Part shown: piece by piece, positions 7,981 through 16,534 of the stretch | Layout: each line of letters begins with the position of its first letter | Position numbering within the stretch: the stretch's first letter is position 1 | Assembly (NCBI GenBank): GCA_036374835.1 | Contig: DASUTB010000001.1 | Span: forward strand, 62,001 to 126,000 | DNA length: 64,000 nucleotides | Source of the DNA: DASUTB01 sp036374835 | Lineage (GTDB): Bacteria; Actinomycetota; Actinomycetes; Jiangellales; Jiangellaceae | Direction: 5' to 3' | The notes under the pieces: model-generated | What the model saw: only the letters and a program-made list of their open reading frames with translations | Databases searched by the model: none | What the model was told of the DNA's origin: nothing | Program-made: the position numbers and the translations under genes

Positions 7981-9230
7981 CCGGCCATGACCTCGAGGAC
8001 GTGTGGCGCCGTGAAGTGCCGCACGTCCTCGGGTCACTGGTTCGCCGGTACGGTGACTTCGCCGGTTGCGAGGACGCCGTCCAGGAAGCATTGATCACGG
8101 CTGCCCACGGGTGGTCGCGTACCGGCATCCCGGACCATCCGCGAGGCTGGCTCATCCGCGTCGCGTCCCGCCGCCTGATCGATGCCCGCCGCAGTGAGCA
8201 GGCGCGCTCCGAACGCGAACTGGCGGTTGCGGCCGAGGAGCCGCCCGATGCCGTTCTCGCCCCGCCGGCGGACCAACCCGATGCCGCGGCCGACGACACG
8301 CTGCACGCGATCCTGCTGTGCTGCCATCCTGCGCTCACTCCTGAGTCACAGGTGGCGCTGACGCTGCGCGCGGTCGCGGGCCTGACCACCGCTCAGATCG
8401 CGGCCGCGTTCCTCGTCCCCGAACGCACGATGGCGCAGCGGATCAGCCGCGCGAAGGCGACATTGCGCTCGGCAGGGGCCACCTTCGCGCCGCCGCCGGC
8501 GGACGAACTGCCGGACCGTGTCGCGGCGGTCCTTCAGGTCGTCTACCTGATCTTCAACGAGGGCTACACGGCCAGCAGCGGCGAGCGTCTGGTCGACCGG
8601 CTGCTGACCCGGGAGGCGATCCGGCTGGCGCGCGAGCTCCATGCCCGGCTGCCGAGTCACCGCGAGACGGCCGGGCTGCTCGCGCTGATGCTGCTGACCG
8701 ACGCGCGCAGTTCCGCCCGCACCGACATGCGCGGTGATCTGATCTCGCTCGAGCATCAGGATCGCTCGCTCTGGGACAAAGCTCAGATCTCCGAAGGGAT
8801 CGCCCTCGTCGAGCACGCGCTGCCGCGGGGCCGGGTCGGTGCCTTCCAGCTGCAGGCCGCGATCGCGGCGGTTCATGCGGAAGCGGCATCGTGGACCGAT
8901 ACCGACTGGCCGCAGATCGTCGAGCTGTATCGGATGCTGGAGAAGGTCGCGCCGAGCCAGACCGTCACGTTGAACCTCGCGGTGGCCGTAGGCATGGCCG
9001 ACGGTCCGCTCGACGGCCTGGCATTGGTTGAACCGCTCATGGGGGCCAGCGCCGCCGCCCACCACCACCGCCTGCACGCCGTTCGTGCCCACCTTCTCGA
9101 GATGGCGGGACGAACGGAGGAGGCCGCCGACGCGTACGCCACCGCCGCGCGGCTGACTCGGAGCCTGCCGGAGCAGCGGTACCTCAACGGACGGCTCAAC
9201 CGGCTAAGCGCAGCCCAGCTACCCGACTAA
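7977..9230 (+). CDS. ECF sigma factor with C-terminal extension (ECF42-like), copy 2
   Basis: A 417-residue sigma factor. Region 2 is near residues 15-70 (RRYGDFAGCEDAVQEALI), region 4 near 120-170 (LRAVAGLTTAQIAAAFLVPERTMAQRISRAK), and the remaining residues form the helical extension with YLIFNEGYTASSG. The GTG at 7977 overlaps the YCII stop. It should recognise TGTCGA-N17/18-CGA/T promoters, including its own operon promoter at 7513. It resembles copy 3 at 27231 more closely than copy 1 in the FNEGYTA segment and region 4. Confidence 0.92.
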   Translation: MTGHDLEDVWRREVPHVLGSLVRRYGDFAGCEDAVQEALITAAHGWSRTGIPDHPRGWLIRVASRRLIDARRSEQARSERELAVAAEEPPDAVLAPPADQPDAAADDTLHAILLCCHPALTPESQVALTLRAVAGLTTAQIAAAFLVPERTMAQRISRAKATLRSAGATFAPPPADELPDRVAAVLQVVYLIFNEGYTASSGERLVDRLLTREAIRLARELHARLPSHRETAGLLALMLLTDARSSARTDMRGDLISLEHQDRSLWDKAQISEGIALVEHALPRGRVGAFQLQAAIAAVHAEAASWTDTDWPQIVELYRMLEKVAPSQTVTLNLAVAVGMADGPLDGLALVEPLMGASAAAHHHRLHAVRAHLLEMAGRTEEAADAYATAARLTRSLPEQRYLNGRLNRLSAAQLPD

Positions 9231-9239
9231 CGTGAGCTA

Positions 9240-9269
9240 TTGACTCAGTGTATGTACTGAGTGTATAGT
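9240..9269 (+). promoter_or_regulatory. padR promoter with embedded inverted repeat
   Basis: TTGACT (9240-9245), an 18-bp spacer and TATAGT (9264-9269) form a near-consensus promoter. ACTCAGT (9243-9249) and ACTGAGT (9256-9262) are perfect inverted repeats between the two hexamers, the expected place for repression by the PadR protein encoded 6 nt downstream of the -10. The mRNA is probably leaderless. Confidence 0.75.
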
Positions 9270-9275
9270 TCGTCT

Positions 9276-9797
9276 ATGTCGGTCAGCCAGGCATTACTCG
9301 GAATCCTCGCCCGCGGCCCGGCTCATGGGTACGACTTGAAGCAGGAGCACGACGAGCGCTTTCCCGGCTCGAAGACGTTGGCGTTCGGTCAGGTCTATTC
9401 CACGCTCTCCCGGCTCCAACGCGACGGTTTCGTAGAGGTAGCCGAAGTCGCGTCCGGAAGCGGGCCCGAGAAGACCGTCTACGCGATTACCGACGACGGC
9501 CGCCGTCACCTCGCCGATTGGTTGAACCAGACCGAACCGGCCGGGCCGTATCCCGCCGACGAACTGGTCCGTAAGACCGTCACCGCGCTCTACGTCGGCG
9601 CTGACGCGGCGGACTTCCTGTCGCGGCAGCGGTCGGCGCACTTTGCCCGCATGCGCGAACTGGTCGCTGACCAGACCGAACAACACGAGCCGGCCGCACG
9701 TATCGCACTGGACCACGCAATAGCCCACTTGGATGCCGATCTGACGTGGCTCGAGACCGCCGCCGCCCGGGTTAGCACCGCGGGAGAGGTGAAATGA
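9276..9797 (+). CDS. PadR family transcriptional regulator
   Basis: A 173-residue protein with an N-terminal winged helix beginning SQALLGILARGPAHGYDLKQE, the classic PadR opening, and a helical C-terminal dimerisation domain. It very likely represses its own promoter through the ACTCAGT-N6-ACTGAGT repeat and is relieved by a small-molecule ligand. It is the first gene of an operon with an ABC exporter; its TGA overlaps the ATG of the ATPase gene. That context suggests it senses a compound exported by the transporter. Confidence 0.92.
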   Translation: MSVSQALLGILARGPAHGYDLKQEHDERFPGSKTLAFGQVYSTLSRLQRDGFVEVAEVASGSGPEKTVYAITDDGRRHLADWLNQTEPAGPYPADELVRKTVTALYVGADAADFLSRQRSAHFARMRELVADQTEQHEPAARIALDHAIAHLDADLTWLETAAARVSTAGEVK

Positions 9798-10477
9798 TGA
9801 CCACCCTGCTGGCCACAACGGCAATCGAGAAATCCTTCGCACGCACCCAGGCGCTGCGTGGTGTCTCGCTCGACATCGCCGACGGCGAGACCGTCGCGAT
9901 CACCGGCCCGTCGGGTGCAGGTAAGTCGACCTTGATGCATTGCCTGGCCGGAATCGTTCGACCCGAGGCGGGCGCCGTCACCTACGACGGCCGGCGCCTT
10001 GACGACATGGGCGAGGACGCCCGGACCCGGCTTCGGCGTCGCGAGTTCGGGCTTGTCCTGCAATTCGGCCAGTTGGTGCCGGAGTTGACTGCGGAACAGA
10101 ATGTCGCCCTGCCGTTGCTGCTCGAGCGGCACAGCCGTTCGGAGGCGCGGAACGCCGCCAGAACCTGGCTGGACCGGCTCGGCGTCGGCGAGGTGGCCGA
10201 CGCGGTGCCCGGCGAGCTATCCGGCGGTGAAGCGCAGCGCGTTGCGGTGGCCCGAGCGTTGGTTACCGGGCCGCGCGTCATCTTCACCGACGAGCCCACC
10301 GGGTCGCTGGACACGGTCGCCGGCGAGCAGGTCCTCGATGTGCTTTTCGGCGCCGCCGGCGAGAGGTCCGCGACTGTCGTGCTTGTGACGCACGACAACC
10401 GGGTCGCCGCTCACGCCGACCGCGAGGTCGTCCTTGTGGACGGTAAGGCCGAGACAGACCCGGTGGTGGCGGCGTGA
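9794..10477 (+). CDS. ABC transporter ATP-binding protein (MacB/LolD type)
   Basis: A 227-residue ATPase with Walker A GPSGAGKST, Q-loop VLQFGQ, signature LSGGEAQRVAVARAL, Walker B VIFTDEPT and H-loop VTHD. The size and sequence fit the ATPases that pair with FtsX-type permeases. The start overlaps the PadR stop and its stop overlaps the permease GTG, so the three genes form one tightly coupled operon. The likely role is export or extraction of a hydrophobic compound from the membrane, with substrate unknown. Confidence 0.92.
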   Translation: MMTTLLATTAIEKSFARTQALRGVSLDIADGETVAITGPSGAGKSTLMHCLAGIVRPEAGAVTYDGRRLDDMGEDARTRLRRREFGLVLQFGQLVPELTAEQNVALPLLLERHSRSEARNAARTWLDRLGVGEVADAVPGELSGGEAQRVAVARALVTGPRVIFTDEPTGSLDTVAGEQVLDVLFGAAGERSATVVLVTHDNRVAAHADREVVLVDGKAETDPVVAA

Positions 10478-11811
10478 TCGAAGTTGCGATCGCATTCGTG
10501 CGCGGGTCCGGCCGGGCTCGCATGATATTGATCGCGATTGCGACGGCCGTGGCAAGCGCGTTGCTCATGGTCGCGGTCGCGATGGCGCAGCTCCCGAGCG
10601 AGCCCGCTGAGCGCCTGTTCAATCTCGTCGACGAGCCCGGCCTGCGGGTCGGGACGGTGTTCGCGACGGTGCTGCTCGTTCTCCCGCTGCTGTTGCTGCT
10701 CTACCAGGCCGTGCGGTTGGGGACGGCGAGCCGCGAACGCCGGCTGGCCGCGCTGCGGGTGGCGGGTGCGACGCCGCGGGAGATCCGGTTGCTGGGCGCG
10801 TTCGAGGTCGGCGTGCCTGTTCTCGCCGGTGCCGTGCTTGGCCTGGCGGTCTACGGATTCCTTCGAGTGATCCTTGGTGGAACACCAAGTGACATGCTCG
10901 TTGAGCAATCCCGTCCGATCGGGCTCGTCCCGACGACCGTGACTCCGACGTGGTGGCAGTTCCTGGCGATCATTGGTGCTGTCACAGCGCTTGGACTGGT
11001 CACAGGTTGGCGCGCATCGCGGCGTGTCGTCGTGACTCCGCTGGGCGTCGCTCGCCGGCAGACATCAACACCGCCGCGTCCGTGGGGCTTGTTGCTCGCC
11101 GGTGCAGCGTTGGTGCTCGTCATCGGCGCGGCTACGCTTCCACTACCGCATGGCTCGTTGACGCCGATCGGGCTCGCAGTGGTCCTGTCGGTCGTTCTCG
11201 GTGTGGTGAGCCTGGCGCCGTGGTTGGCCTTCCGGATAGGCCGGTGGCTGGCGAACAGATCAGGTTCGCCGGTCACGTTGCTGGCAGCGCGCCAGTTGGC
11301 CACGGAGTCGCGGCCGGCGGGACGAGCTGCCGCCGCGGTCGGTGCGATTGGGCTGATCGCTGGCGGCGCGGCTGGGATTGGCGCTGAGCTGTTTGTCAGG
11401 AGGGGCTGGGAGCCGTTCTACGTCACGTCATACGTGCTTGTCGGTGCCGCATTGCTCATCGCGCTCATCGTGACGACGAGCACCTTGGCCGTGCATGGTG
11501 TCGAGTCGCTGTTGGATCGTCGCAGAGCCCTGGCCGCCCTGGTCGCTGCAGGCGCGGAGCAGGCTGTTGTTCATGCGGCGCAGCGGCGAGCGGCGGTGCT
11601 CGTCGCGGTGCCACTCGCCGGAGCCGGCGCGATCCTCGGTGCGTTTGCGGTCGGCCGGATCAGCATGTACGCCGGCGCAGCTTTGCTCGCCGGCCTGCTG
11701 GTGGCCGCAGCGACTGCCCTGTTGACCTGGGCGGCCACCCATCTTGCGGCAGGCATCGTCAAACCGTGGCTGATCGAGGCGACGGCACCGACCAACCTGC
11801 GATCGGAGTGA
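10474..11811 (+). CDS. FtsX-like ABC transporter permease
   Basis: A 445-residue membrane protein with roughly ten hydrophobic segments. Two blocks each contain three to four spans (residues 15-140 and 170-430), separated by VTPLGVARRQ. RLAALRVAGATPREIRLLGAFE is the FtsX-like coupling region contacting the ATPase. It pairs with the preceding ATPase and is probably regulated by the PadR protein. No separate periplasmic binding or MacA-like partner is seen nearby. The GTG start overlaps the upstream stop codon. Confidence 0.88.
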   Translation: MIEVAIAFVRGSGRARMILIAIATAVASALLMVAVAMAQLPSEPAERLFNLVDEPGLRVGTVFATVLLVLPLLLLLYQAVRLGTASRERRLAALRVAGATPREIRLLGAFEVGVPVLAGAVLGLAVYGFLRVILGGTPSDMLVEQSRPIGLVPTTVTPTWWQFLAIIGAVTALGLVTGWRASRRVVVTPLGVARRQTSTPPRPWGLLLAGAALVLVIGAATLPLPHGSLTPIGLAVVLSVVLGVVSLAPWLAFRIGRWLANRSGSPVTLLAARQLATESRPAGRAAAAVGAIGLIAGGAAGIGAELFVRRGWEPFYVTSYVLVGAALLIALIVTTSTLAVHGVESLLDRRRALAALVAAGAEQAVVHAAQRRAAVLVAVPLAGAGAILGAFAVGRISMYAGAALLAGLLVAAATALLTWAATHLAAGIVKPWLIEATAPTNLRSE

Positions 11812-11830
11812 ATGTTTCGGACGGCCGTTG

Positions 11831-11894
11831 AGTACGGTTGGCGACCCGTTGACCCGTCGCTGACGACGCCGAGTGGTCGTTTACGTGATCATTC
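11831..11894 (-). repeat. Stop-associated repeat, family A copy 1
   Basis: On the minus strand a 64-nt unit begins GAATGATCACGTAAAC one base after the TAA of the S41 peptidase gene. It aligns without gaps to the units at 59680 and 62793, sharing the first 16 bases almost exactly and a distal CGAC..GTC.ACG.G segment ending AACCGT. No conserved hairpin is evident. Confidence 0.75.
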
Positions 11895-11895
11895 G

Positions 11896-13098
11896 TTAGG
11901 CGGCTTTGGTGTCGGCCATGGACCAGATGCGGTTGAAGTGGGTGGCCACGTCCTCGAGCGGCATGATCGGGTTCAGATCGATGTCGACCGGGATCCCGGC
12001 CAACTCCATCTCATGCGGGTAGTCGTTCGCTCTGGCGGGCAGGATGCAGACAAGCCCGCTGCGCGGCAGCAGATACGGCGCCGTGCCGGCGAACCTGATG
12101 GTGCCCGCGGTCGGCCGCCCAGCAAGGCGCGCGCCGAGCCCTTCGCGAAGCATCCAAGCCGCTGCCTCAGCGGCCGATCCGGTATGGCGATCGGTAAGCA
12201 CCAGCATCCGGGCATGCCATGGTGACTTGCCGGCCCGCATGCGGTCGTCGGTTCTTGTCTCGACGGTGAGCACGGAATTCGGTGCAGGTTGCGGCCGCGA
12301 CTCGACGAGCCAAGCCGGAACGTCGTCGTCGCCATGGGCAGCGGCCATGGCGACGACGGTGTTCCACATCCTGAGCTCCTTACCATCGAGCAGCCAGGTC
12401 CGGCTGTCCGGGGCTACCTTCGCCGCCGCGGGTAGGTGATCGGCCATCCAGTCGCTGCAGTAGGCGGCGCGGCCGCCACCGTTGCCGCGCAGGTCCAGCA
12501 CCATCCGGTCGAAGCGGAAGTGCCGTTTGTGGTCGGCCGCCCAGTCGGTGAGGATCCGGTCGTCGTCGCGGGCGCCGTGGAAGCGCCGGATTCGCAACGC
12601 CAGCACACCATCCACGATGTGCTCTTCCAGAATGGGACCGTCAGTGTCGAGCGCCGCCGGCTCGCGGTGCCGGGGGTCCACCTTTGCGAGCGTTGCCGGG
12701 TCTTCGCCATGAGCATGGAGATGCCCGTCGTGGAGCAGTTGCCGGAGGCTGAGCATGTCGGTGCCGAGGGCCGCACCCCACGTGGCCGGACGCTCCACGT
12801 CGAGCCGGTCCTGCCATGCGGTGGCCCAGTCATCGAGGCCGTCGCCGTCGACCTCACCGGTGGCCAGGCCGAAGTGGCGCTCGCGGAGTAGTACGAGCAG
12901 GTCGGTGATGTCGTCACCGAGCGCGGCGGCATCGCACTCGTCGCCTGGTTTGCGTAGCTGGGCGCGGCGCAGGCCGTCCACCACGTCGGGGTCGTCCGGG
13001 TCGAGCAACCATGGTACGCCTGCCTGCGCAGGGTCGAGGTACAACGACTCGAGCGGGGTACTAGCGTCCCGCGGAGTCTTTGAGCGTGGCACCGCCAT
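11896..13098 (-). CDS. S41 family (C-terminal processing-like) peptidase
   Basis: A 400-residue protein whose second half carries the S41 core: MVLDLRGNGGG, then TDRHTGSAAEAAAWMLREGLG, where the Ser in GSAAE is the expected nucleophile. LHDGHLHAHGE near residue 120 fits the family's N-terminal helical region. No PDZ domain or signal peptide is obvious, unlike typical exported CtpA proteases, so it may act in the cytoplasm on peptides. The minus-strand stop is followed directly by a family A repeat. The substrate is unknown. Confidence 0.82.
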   Translation of the reverse strand: MAVPRSKTPRDASTPLESLYLDPAQAGVPWLLDPDDPDVVDGLRRAQLRKPGDECDAAALGDDITDLLVLLRERHFGLATGEVDGDGLDDWATAWQDRLDVERPATWGAALGTDMLSLRQLLHDGHLHAHGEDPATLAKVDPRHREPAALDTDGPILEEHIVDGVLALRIRRFHGARDDDRILTDWAADHKRHFRFDRMVLDLRGNGGGRAAYCSDWMADHLPAAAKVAPDSRTWLLDGKELRMWNTVVAMAAAHGDDDVPAWLVESRPQPAPNSVLTVETRTDDRMRAGKSPWHARMLVLTDRHTGSAAEAAAWMLREGLGARLAGRPTAGTIRFAGTAPYLLPRSGLVCILPARANDYPHEMELAGIPVDIDLNPIMPLEDVATHFNRIWSMADTKAA

Positions 13099-13138
13099 AG
13101 CCGACTCGCTCTCGCGACACGTGGTCTATGGCCGCAGG

Positions 13139-13729
13139 CTACGCCTGCTCTGATCGCTTGACAATGGTCCCGTCGTCTCCCAGTCGGCCCTGAGCTGCGA
13201 TTTTGGCCATGGCGGCGTTGGCGGTGGGGCACCGGCCCCGGTCGCGGCCGCACGCCGTGGTGTCACACGCCCGGCAGATCCACTTTGTGGCGCCCGGTCC
13301 GCGAACGAACCCGGCCATGATCTTGCCGATCGCGCCGTCGAACGCCGCGCGTTCGTCCGATGTCAGTTCCTGGAGCGCGCCCGATAGGACGGACGCCCGT
13401 GCTTCGGTGATGCGTTGAGCGGCTTCGCGGCCACGCGAGGTGAGCGTGATGCTGCGGGATCTGCCGTCCGGGCCGTCACCCCGTTCGGCATAGCCCAGTT
13501 CGACGAGACGGTCGACCAGGCGGACGGTGCCCGATGCGGTGAGGCCGAGCACCTGGCGCAGCAGGTCAAGGCTTGGCTGGTCGAGAAAGTGATGGAGTGC
13601 CGACAGAGCCGATGCTGCGGTGTGCGACAGCGGCTCTCCGGCGGCCGACGTCATGGCGTCGGCCGTCCGGTCGGCTACAACCAGGGCGAACGCGCCGAGC
13701 AGATTCGCCTGCCGATCGAGGGCGCTCAC
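13139..13729 (-). CDS. MarR family regulator with C-terminal Cys cluster
   Basis: About 196 residues: a winged-helix DNA-binding domain (SLDLLRQVLGLTASGTVRLVDRLVELGYAERG, then DGRSRSITLTSRGREA) followed by a tail with CRACDTTACGRDRGRCP. Those four Cys (CxxCx4Cx5C) could hold zinc or an iron-sulfur cluster or act as a redox switch, though this is inferred. The GTG at 13729 overlaps the stop of the DUF3224 gene upstream (GTGA), so the two are coupled. It probably binds the palindrome near 14134-14154. Confidence 0.88.
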   Translation of the reverse strand: MSALDRQANLLGAFALVVADRTADAMTSAAGEPLSHTAASALSALHHFLDQPSLDLLRQVLGLTASGTVRLVDRLVELGYAERGDGPDGRSRSITLTSRGREAAQRITEARASVLSGALQELTSDERAAFDGAIGKIMAGFVRGPGATKWICRACDTTACGRDRGRCPTANAAMAKIAAQGRLGDDGTIVKRSEQA

Positions 13730-14124
13730 GGAAGCTGGTAGGTGACGGCCAGCGGCATGTGCGGGTAGTCGGCATGGGTCGATGTGCTCGACACGGTACC
13801 GGTCGCGCCTTCGAAGTCGCCGGTGGCGTCGACGATCTCTCCGCTGAAGTGCGCCCGCGTGCCGTCGTAATAACCCTTGGTCTGAACGACCAGTGAGCCG
13901 GATCGACCGCTTAGCTGCCCGTCGATACGCAGCAGGCCGCCGAAGTTGCTGTGCCCGGTCGGCAGGTACAGCAACAGGTTCTCCATGGTCGCGACCGCGT
14001 CCACGTCGTCGTGCGAGGCGCGGAGGGCGACGTCCGCCCGCGAGAACTTGCGACCGTCCTCGTGCTCCCGATAGGTACGCTCGTCCCACGACTTGATCTC
14101 GAAGGTGGTGTTGAGCTGTGTCAT
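13726..14124 (-). CDS. DUF3224 domain protein
   Basis: A 132-residue single-domain protein. FEIKSWDERTYREHEDGRKFSRADV and YYDGTRAHFSGEIVDATGDFEGATG match the DUF3224 family, a small beta-barrel with no established enzymatic role. It is the first gene of a two-gene operon with a MarR regulator. A -10-like TATGAT (14131-14136) lies 6 nt before the ATG, so translation may be leaderless. The context suggests a stress or ligand-binding function under MarR control, but this is an inference. Confidence 0.85.
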   Translation of the reverse strand: MTQLNTTFEIKSWDERTYREHEDGRKFSRADVALRASHDDVDAVATMENLLLYLPTGHSNFGGLLRIDGQLSGRSGSLVVQTKGYYDGTRAHFSGEIVDATGDFEGATGTVSSTSTHADYPHMPLAVTYQLP

Positions 14125-14130
14125 AGGAGC

Positions 14131-14154
14131 ATCATATGTGTGAGTCAGTCATAT
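14131..14154 (-). promoter_or_regulatory. -10 and palindrome upstream of DUF3224-marR
   Basis: A TATGAT -10 (minus strand, 14136-14131) overlaps an inverted repeat ATATG-N11-CATAT (14134-14154) whose centre is TGAGTCAGTCA. This is a plausible autoregulatory site for the MarR protein of the operon. Confidence 0.5.
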
Positions 14155-14164
14155 ATCTACCGGG

Positions 14165-14884
14165 CTACCCGGTCGGTCCGTCAAGTGCGGCACGGGCGAC
14201 GATCGATTCCAGCGTCGGGCTGTGTGCGCCGCGCCAGTAGACCTTCCCGCAGGCCCGGCACTGGGCGAAGTTCGTGTAGCTGTGTCTTGTGCCAGGCTCG
14301 AGAAGGTGCGCGACCTCGTCCTTGCGAACCGGAGCGAGCGCGCCGTTGCATGCGGTACACCGGGTCCACGGGGCGAGCGGTGGCGCGAATCGGTCGATGA
14401 CGTCGGCAAGCTGCGCGTCAGGACGGTCGCCTCTGACGTGAGCACCGCACCACAGCACTCGGCGCATCAATAGCCGGCGATCACGAGTAAGCAGGATGCG
14501 GCGCTCGGCGTTCGCTTCATCAACAAGCTCGTCGTCCGCGGCATCATTGCGATACGCCGAGTCGATGCCGAGCAACCGCATGCGGCGGGCGAGGGTGCCG
14601 AGATGGACGTCGAGCAGGAATCCCTGCGTGTGCTCCGGTATCGCCTGTGGGCGCATGACCGGACGCAGTTCCACGAGCATGCCCCCGTGTGCGTATGTCG
14701 ATGGAGAGGCGCGTGCACCTCCTACCTTGATCGTTTCGACCTCGGTCAGAGGTACCCCGACTGATTCGATCACGTGCCCGACGGTGGATGTCGTATCGCT
14801 CGCTACCCGTACTTCGTGCGCGCGGGTATCCGGCTTGAGGAACAGCTGCAACTGCGGTGGAACGCGTAGCCGGATCTCGCCCAT
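14165..14884 (-). CDS. Mut7-C RNase-like protein with ubiquitin-like N terminus
   Basis: A 239-residue protein. Residues 1-80 resemble the ubiquitin-like domain that often precedes Mut7-C (LRPVMRPQAI at its end). Residues 85-170 hold the PIN-like Mut7-C core (FLLDVHLGTLARRMRLLGID, then AERRILLTRDRRLL), with acidic residues suited to metal-dependent RNA cleavage. Residues 173-220 form a zinc ribbon (CTAC...CRAC). The family is predicted to be an RNase, but its physiological target is unknown. It stands alone, with no obvious operon partner. Confidence 0.85.
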   Translation of the reverse strand: MGEIRLRVPPQLQLFLKPDTRAHEVRVASDTTSTVGHVIESVGVPLTEVETIKVGGARASPSTYAHGGMLVELRPVMRPQAIPEHTQGFLLDVHLGTLARRMRLLGIDSAYRNDAADDELVDEANAERRILLTRDRRLLMRRVLWCGAHVRGDRPDAQLADVIDRFAPPLAPWTRCTACNGALAPVRKDEVAHLLEPGTRHSYTNFAQCRACGKVYWRGAHSPTLESIVARAALDGPTG

Positions 14885-14955
14885 ATCTCAAGGATGCCCT
14901 GCGGTCGCCGTGCTGGGCCGTACGGCATTGAGCGGACCCCGAAAGCCAGTCAGAA

Positions 14956-14993
14956 GGGCAAGGCTCCAGCCGTCGCAGCTGTGAGCCTTGCCC
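14956..14993 (-). terminator. Hairpin after the FAD oxidoreductase gene
   Basis: GGGCAAGGCTC (14956-14966) and GAGCCTTGCCC (14983-14993) are a perfect 11-bp inverted repeat with a 16-nt loop, beginning 14 bp past the stop of the minus-strand oxidoreductase gene. There is no long T-run, which is common for high-GC terminators. Confidence 0.65.
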
Positions 14994-15007
14994 CGCCATG
15001 TCAATTG

Positions 15008-16390
15008 TCAGGCCGGCTCGATGTTCTGGTTGAGCCGGAACAGGTTCGTCGGGTCGTACTCCTTCTTCAGCTTGGCGAGCCGCTCGTAGTTCGCTCCGAA
15101 CGCCCTGCGCACACCGTCGCTGCCGTTCTCGTAGAACCCTGGGAAGTTGAGGTATTCGGTTCCGGTGGAACGGGGCTGGAGCGTGTCGAAGACCCGGCGC
15201 GCCCAGGCGATGTTCGCGTCGTCGTCGGCCGCGTTCTCCCAGTTCGCCTCGATGCCGATCATGAACGATGCGGAGCGGTCGCCGAACGCGGTCTCGTCGG
15301 CGCCAACGCGGGACATCGCGCCGCCGAGTTGCCAGAGGTCGATATTGGAGTGCGGCGACGGGCTCGCGGCGTTGAGCTCGGCGAGTTCGTCCAGCGTCGT
15401 GTCGTCCAAGCGGTCGAAATACAGCGACTTCCAGTAGTAGCGCAGCTCGTGTGCCGGGTAGTCCTCGTCGAACAGCTGCTGGACCTCCAGATACGGCATG
15501 GTTCCGCTCAAGTTCGCGATCGGATCGCCGAACTCGCGCAACGGCGCGAGCTCACGTTCGCCGTCGGCCGGCTCACCGAGATGCATCGCCGCGAAGGCGA
15601 ACACAGGCTCGTGGTGGTACTCGGCCGGGATCTCGTCGATCGGCGGTGCGTGCCAGAGAACGCCCAATGCGCTCACTTCGTCCGGGGTGCTGGGCGCCCA
15701 GTCGCGGTAGTGACGCATGGCGCGTGGGGCGTCCCGCCATGGATGGAACACCAAGGTGAGGTGCACGTCGGGGCCGATCGGGTAGGCGCAGTACTCGAAG
15801 GATGTGACGACGCCGAAGTTGCCGCCGCCGCCTCGCAGCGCCCACAGCAGGTTCGGGTTCTCGTCCTCGCTCGCTCGTACGATCTCGCCCGTGGCGGTGA
15901 CGACCTCGGCCGCGAGCAGGTTGTCGCAGGCCAGGCCGTAGGCGCGGCGCAGCCATCCGACACCGCCGCCAAGAGTCAACCCGGCGATTCCGGTTTCGCT
16001 GACCAGGCCGAGCGGTACCGCGAGACCGGCCCGCTGAGTGGCCGCGTCGACATCGCCGATCGTCGCACCGCCGGCCGCCCGGACGCGGCGCCGTTCGGCG
16101 TCCACGTGCACCTCCCGCATGCCGGACAGGTCGACGACCAGGCCGTCGTCCACGATCGCATTCCCTGACACGTTGTGCCCGCCGCCGCGTACCGCCAGTG
16201 GCAGTCCATTGTCGGCGGCGAACCGGATCGCTGCCGCCACATCGCTTGGATCGGCGCACCGCACGATGATGGCCGGCCGCCGGTCGATCATGCCGTTCCA
16301 GACTGCGCGCACCTTGTCGTAGGAGTCGTCTGCCGGCGTGATGACGGCACCGCGTACCGCACCGCGTAACTGGCTGACCTCGTAGCTCAT
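15008..16390 (-). CDS. FAD-binding (BBE-type) oxidoreductase
   Basis: A 460-residue flavoprotein. AIIVRCADPSDVAAAIRFA and LAVRGGGHNVSGNAIVDDGLVVDLSGM form the FAD-binding PCMH domain, and the His of GGGH is the usual site of covalent FAD attachment. LTLGGGVGWLRRAYG and RGGGGNFGVVTSFEY complete the flavin site, and the C terminus (FPGFYEN, then YDPTNLFRLNQNI) is the berberine-bridge-like motif. The likely role is oxidation of a sugar, alcohol or aromatic compound using oxygen. The ATG at 16390 follows AGGAAGG. The upstream region has inverted CCTAGCGT repeats (16401-16408/16445-16452) that may bind a regulator. Confidence 0.9.
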   Translation of the reverse strand: MSYEVSQLRGAVRGAVITPADDSYDKVRAVWNGMIDRRPAIIVRCADPSDVAAAIRFAADNGLPLAVRGGGHNVSGNAIVDDGLVVDLSGMREVHVDAERRRVRAAGGATIGDVDAATQRAGLAVPLGLVSETGIAGLTLGGGVGWLRRAYGLACDNLLAAEVVTATGEIVRASEDENPNLLWALRGGGGNFGVVTSFEYCAYPIGPDVHLTLVFHPWRDAPRAMRHYRDWAPSTPDEVSALGVLWHAPPIDEIPAEYHHEPVFAFAAMHLGEPADGERELAPLREFGDPIANLSGTMPYLEVQQLFDEDYPAHELRYYWKSLYFDRLDDTTLDELAELNAASPSPHSNIDLWQLGGAMSRVGADETAFGDRSASFMIGIEANWENAADDDANIAWARRVFDTLQPRSTGTEYLNFPGFYENGSDGVRRAFGANYERLAKLKKEYDPTNLFRLNQNIEPA

Positions 16391-16534
16391 GACACACCTT
16401 CCTAGCGTCGTGACCAGCGCGGATGCGCTGACGTTCAATACGACACGCTAGGTGGGTCGGGATGTGTCGAACATCGCTGAGAATGTGCAAAGCCGACCGG
16501 AAGGCGTGGCTATTTCTGACTACTGGCGGGTGGG

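Noticed and set aside
14894..16168. 424-residue plus-strand open frame
   Set aside because: It lies opposite the FAD oxidoreductase gene, which has clear FAD motifs; this one has none.
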